DNA from: Anaerolinea sp.
Lineage (GTDB): Bacteria > Chloroflexota > Anaerolineae > Anaerolineales > Anaerolineaceae
NCBI GenBank assembly: GCA_013824385.1
Contig: PNNU01000129.1
Coordinates: 1 to 8,370 of the forward strand
DNA: 8,370 bases
Direction of reading: 5' to 3'
Numbering within the stretch: position 1 is the stretch's first letter; the number at the start of each line of letters is the position of its first letter. A model generated the notes under the pieces. The model was given only the letters and a program-made list of their open reading frames with translations. It did not search any database and was not told the DNA's origin. The position numbers were made by a program, and so were the translations under genes. Below, in pieces: positions 6,004 through 8,370 of the stretch.

Positions 6004-8127
6004 TTATTTCCAGTAACTTTGATCGATGGAAAGGTAACGTATCTGCGGATAGGTGCTGACGGGTGAAAGGATATAACCCTTAATGTAGGGTTTTACCAGT
6101 TCAAAGTCACCGGAATGGAAGAGGAATAGAACCGGTGCATCCTCAACGATGATCTTTTCAGCCTGTTGATACAAGTCAATTCGTTTAGTGACATCCGATT
6201 CAACCCTGGCCTGTTCAAGAATGCGATCAAGCTCGGGATTGCTGTAGTTGCCCTTGTTCATCTCAGCACCAGTGTGAAAAAGCACATCCGCAAAGTTCTC
6301 TGGGTCGGGATAGTCTGCACACCAACCGGTGGTTGTGACCTGGCCATAATCCTGCTGGGAGGTTGCCTCCAGAAAGGTATTGGGGTCAAGGTTGAGAACG
6401 GATACTTTCACGCCCAGATTCTTCTGCCACATGTCACTCAGCGCAGAAACCAGTGCGTCTGCGTAGCTGCCGTATCCACTGTTAGAGATCACGATTTCCG
6501 GAAAGTCTTCGACCGATCCGTATTTGGATTCGGCAATGAGCTGCCGTGCCCGTTCGGGGTCAAAGGTATAACCCTGGAGAGTTTGACTGAACCCCGGCAG
6601 TGCCGGCGGATAAATGCCCTTGGCAGATACATCAGTATTCATTAACACCACATCCAAATATTTCTCCTTATCAAAAGCCAAGGAGAAAGCTTGCCTCACT
6701 TTAACATCGTCAAAGGGCGGTTTGGTTACATCAAATTGTACATAGTTTGTACACAATGAAACCCCGCTGAGTAATTCCTGGCTAAGCGGTTCTGATGGAT
6801 CGCTTACCCGTTCCACATTGTAATCATAGACGCTGGCGATATCCACGGACCCATCTTCATATAACCTGAAGTCATCACCGCCATATAAGTTATAGACCAC
6901 CATCGGTATGGAGGGTTTGGTTCCATAATAATCTTCAAAGCGTTCATAGGTCATTGAAACCATCGATTCCCATCGGGTCAATCGGTAAGGGCCTGTGCCG
7001 TTGGGGGTACGATACCATTCGCTGCCAATTTCGACGTTTGTTTGATCGACTATATTGGCTGTGGGATAGATAAGCTTGTAAAGAAAATATGGCTTGGGAG
7101 CATCAATGGTCACCTGAAGGGTGAGGTCATCAATAACCTTCAGCCCTGAAATGGAATCTGCTTCGCCTTCGTGCATTTCTTTAACGCCAACAATGTCACT
7201 CAAGTATGTCATAACCGTATCGGATTGAGTATCAGGGTTGGCAGCACGCTGCCATGAATAAACCACATCCTGTGCGGTGAAGGGTTTGCCGTTATGGAAA
7301 AAAGCATTGGGCTGCAGGTGGAAGGTATACACGGTGCCATCATTGCTGACATCCCAACCGGTGGCAAGGGCCGGCACGATTTCAAGCTTCTGGTTGAAGG
7401 TTACGAGGCCTTCAAAAATGAGGTAATCACCAGACCCATGAGTGGTGGCGGGGTCGTATTCACGCGGATTGCTGGATTCGCCACCGCTTAACATGAGCAC
7501 CTGACTACGGGGGAGGCCGTTTACCATTGGCGAAGATAAAGTGATTGAGTCACGCATACTATCTGATTCATTATTCCAAACATCTAAGTTTTCCGGGTTG
7601 GAATAGAGCACCAGAGTGATTGCCCTACTTGCATTGATTACGGTGGTGAGGCGAATTTCCATATCTTCATCCCAAGAAGGGTAATAACCGGTTAATTGTG
7701 TGTACCAAGCCTGAGAACCATCTGTAAGCGTGATTTCTTCATCTTGAAGAAGTTTCAATTCTTCAAGTCCAGCAGCCTCACTCACAACAACTTGTTTTCC
7801 GATGGTTTCAAGCGAATCTCCATCCGCGAGAATGGTGGGGGTAAGATAACCAAAGCCTTCATTATCACCCATGGTGTAATCCTGAAAGTAACCGGCATCC
7901 ACGGCTGCATCCGTTGCGGTAAAACCGGAGGGAATGGAGATTGAAATTCCGTATTCCTCATTGGTGTAGGTATTGTCTTTTGGTTTTGGCGCTGTGTAAG
8001 CTGTTGCAGTGGAAAGAGGCGCATAATCTGGTGATGAAATCGATTTTGCGTCTTCAGGTTTTTGAATGATTGAGCATGATGCCACAAACAATAGAATGAT
8101 CAGGGAAGCCATCAGGAGCTTTTTCAT
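6004..8127 (-). CDS. Two-domain lipoprotein: PsbP/DcrB-like domain plus family-5 (peptide-type) solute-binding protein
   Basis: This 707-residue protein starts at the ATG at 8127, with AAGGGA 9 bases upstream. The N-terminus is a classic lipoprotein signal: MKK, a hydrophobic core, and lipobox VASC with the lipid-bearing Cys18. A Thr/Ser/Pro linker (about 25-52) follows. Residues about 53-198 resemble the small PsbP/DcrB-like (DUF1795-type) fold: EYGISISIPSGF, a GDSLETIGKQ segment and an ITLVLYSN strand. Residues about 205-700 are a solute-binding protein of the OppA/DppA family, with GLVTFNQKLEIVPALATGWDVS, FHNGKPFTAQDVVYSWQRA, VRQAFSLAFDKEKY, and a WCADYPDPENF segment near the C-terminus. 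Such proteins bind oligopeptides, sugars, nickel complexes or signals outside the membrane. Typical members are 500-600 residues, so the first domain is an addition. No permease or ATPase of an uptake system is adjacent. An in-frame start at 8229 would hide the signal peptide and is rejected. The solute-binding family is certain; the first domain is a fold-level judgement, and the ligand is unknown. Confidence 0.93.
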   Translation of the reverse strand: MKKLLMASLIILLFVASCSIIQKPEDAKSISSPDYAPLSTATAYTAPKPKDNTYTNEEYGISISIPSGFTATDAAVDAGYFQDYTMGDNEGFGYLTPTILADGDSLETIGKQVVVSEAAGLEELKLLQDEEITLTDGSQAWYTQLTGYYPSWDEDMEIRLTTVINASRAITLVLYSNPENLDVWNNESDSMRDSITLSSPMVNGLPRSQVLMLSGGESSNPREYDPATTHGSGDYLIFEGLVTFNQKLEIVPALATGWDVSNDGTVYTFHLQPNAFFHNGKPFTAQDVVYSWQRAANPDTQSDTVMTYLSDIVGVKEMHEGEADSISGLKVIDDLTLQVTIDAPKPYFLYKLIYPTANIVDQTNVEIGSEWYRTPNGTGPYRLTRWESMVSMTYERFEDYYGTKPSIPMVVYNLYGGDDFRLYEDGSVDIASVYDYNVERVSDPSEPLSQELLSGVSLCTNYVQFDVTKPPFDDVKVRQAFSLAFDKEKYLDVVLMNTDVSAKGIYPPALPGFSQTLQGYTFDPERARQLIAESKYGSVEDFPEIVISNSGYGSYADALVSALSDMWQKNLGVKVSVLNLDPNTFLEATSQQDYGQVTTTGWCADYPDPENFADVLFHTGAEMNKGNYSNPELDRILEQARVESDVTKRIDLYQQAEKIIVEDAPVLFLFHSGDFELVKPYIKGYILSPVSTYPQIRYLSIDQSYWK

Positions 8128-8370
8128 TATTTTTGTCCCTTCTGGCGAACGAGGATCATGATCACAATCAATAGAAGGCAGTTGGCTCCAACGATTATGA
8201 GGAGTAGAAGAAGGTGACTGCTCAACCATCCAACGATGCCCGTGCCTGCAGCAGGTGACTGTGTCACCGCAACGGCAGGTGTTGACTCAATCGAAACGGT
8301 CGGGAGGGTCATAATCTGAGAATCAACCCCTTGAATGGGAATAATCGTGGGTACCGGGGTTGGGTTTGCG
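8127..8370 (-). CDS. C-terminal end of a membrane-anchored surface protein (5' part off the window)
   Basis: The frame is open from the right edge to the TAA at 8129-8127 and encodes the last 80 residues. It begins with a Pro/Thr/Val-rich low-complexity linker (ANPTPVPTIIP at the edge, then TLPTVSIESTPAVAVTQSP). A single hydrophobic helix follows at about 49-74 of the visible part, then the basic tail RQKGQK. This arrangement implies an extracellular N-terminal region on a stalk, held by a C-terminal membrane anchor with the tail in the cytoplasm. There is no LPxTG sorting motif. The stop overlaps the start of the lipoprotein gene by one base (TAATG), so the two are very probably co-translated and may act together at the cell surface. 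An internal ATG at 8312 exists, but the reading frame continues upstream with the same composition and there is no reason to start there. The functional domain lies outside the window, so no function can be assigned. Confidence 0.75.
   Translation of the reverse strand, partial: ANPTPVPTIIPIQGVDSQIMTLPTVSIESTPAVAVTQSPAAGTGIVGWLSSHLLLLLIIVGANCLLLIVIMILVRQKGQK

Noticed and set aside
8128..8229. Longer in-frame start of the lipoprotein gene at 8229
   Set aside because: The extra 34 residues are hydrophilic, overlap the upstream gene in another frame, and would bury the lipoprotein signal peptide that begins at the ATG at 8127.
8127..8312. Independent 61-residue small membrane protein starting at the ATG at 8312
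   Set aside because: The frame stays open to the window edge with the same Pro/Thr-rich composition and no clear ribosome site before 8312, so it is better read as the end of a longer gene.

Overview
All six protein-coding genes in this window lie on the minus strand, so transcription runs from the right edge to the left edge. In transcription order they are: the 3' end of a C-terminally anchored membrane protein (8370-8127), a large solute-binding lipoprotein (8127-6004), a MarR-family regulator (5684-5100), two half-size ABC exporter subunits (5060-2823 and 2826-952), and a DUF1295/steroid-reductase-like integral membrane protein that runs off the left edge (811-1).

The organism is a bacterium of moderate GC content. 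The lipoprotein signal peptide, the proline/threonine-rich surface linker, the family-5 solute-binding protein with an extra N-terminal domain, and the short GGGGCGGGTT/AACCCGCCCC palindrome remind me of Chloroflexota (Anaerolineae). The MarR-plus-two-ABC layout is also common in Clostridia, so the assignment is an inference of moderate to low confidence.

The central block (about 5750 to 869) reads as one complete operon. A strong sigma70-type promoter (TTGACT, 17 bp, TATAGT) sits just upstream of marR. A 39-bp gap leads to the first ABC gene, which overlaps the second by an ATGA junction. A good hairpin terminator closes the unit at 869-900. The two ABC proteins complement each other as a heterodimeric multidrug-type exporter. 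One has the intact catalytic Glu and His but a non-canonical signature (ISQGQ). The other has the canonical signature (VSGGQ) but Asp and Gln in place of the catalytic Glu and H-loop His. The expected result is one catalytic and one degenerate ATP site. The MarR protein probably controls its own operon in response to a toxic compound.

The right-hand block (8370-6004) is a separate unit. The anchored membrane protein and the lipoprotein overlap by one base (TAATG), so they are probably translationally coupled. No permease or ATPase of an uptake system is visible with the solute-binding protein. Between this block and marR lies a 319-bp AT-rich intergenic region with three separate stem-loops and repeated CAAGGTT and CAACGTT words, but no classical U-tract terminator. 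I saw no tRNA, rRNA, transposase, CRISPR array or phage gene. Nothing here amounts to a clearly new system. The least ordinary items are the two-domain lipoprotein coupled to the membrane-anchored partner, the roughly 170-residue extracellular insert in one ABC subunit, and the intergenic stem-loop cluster.
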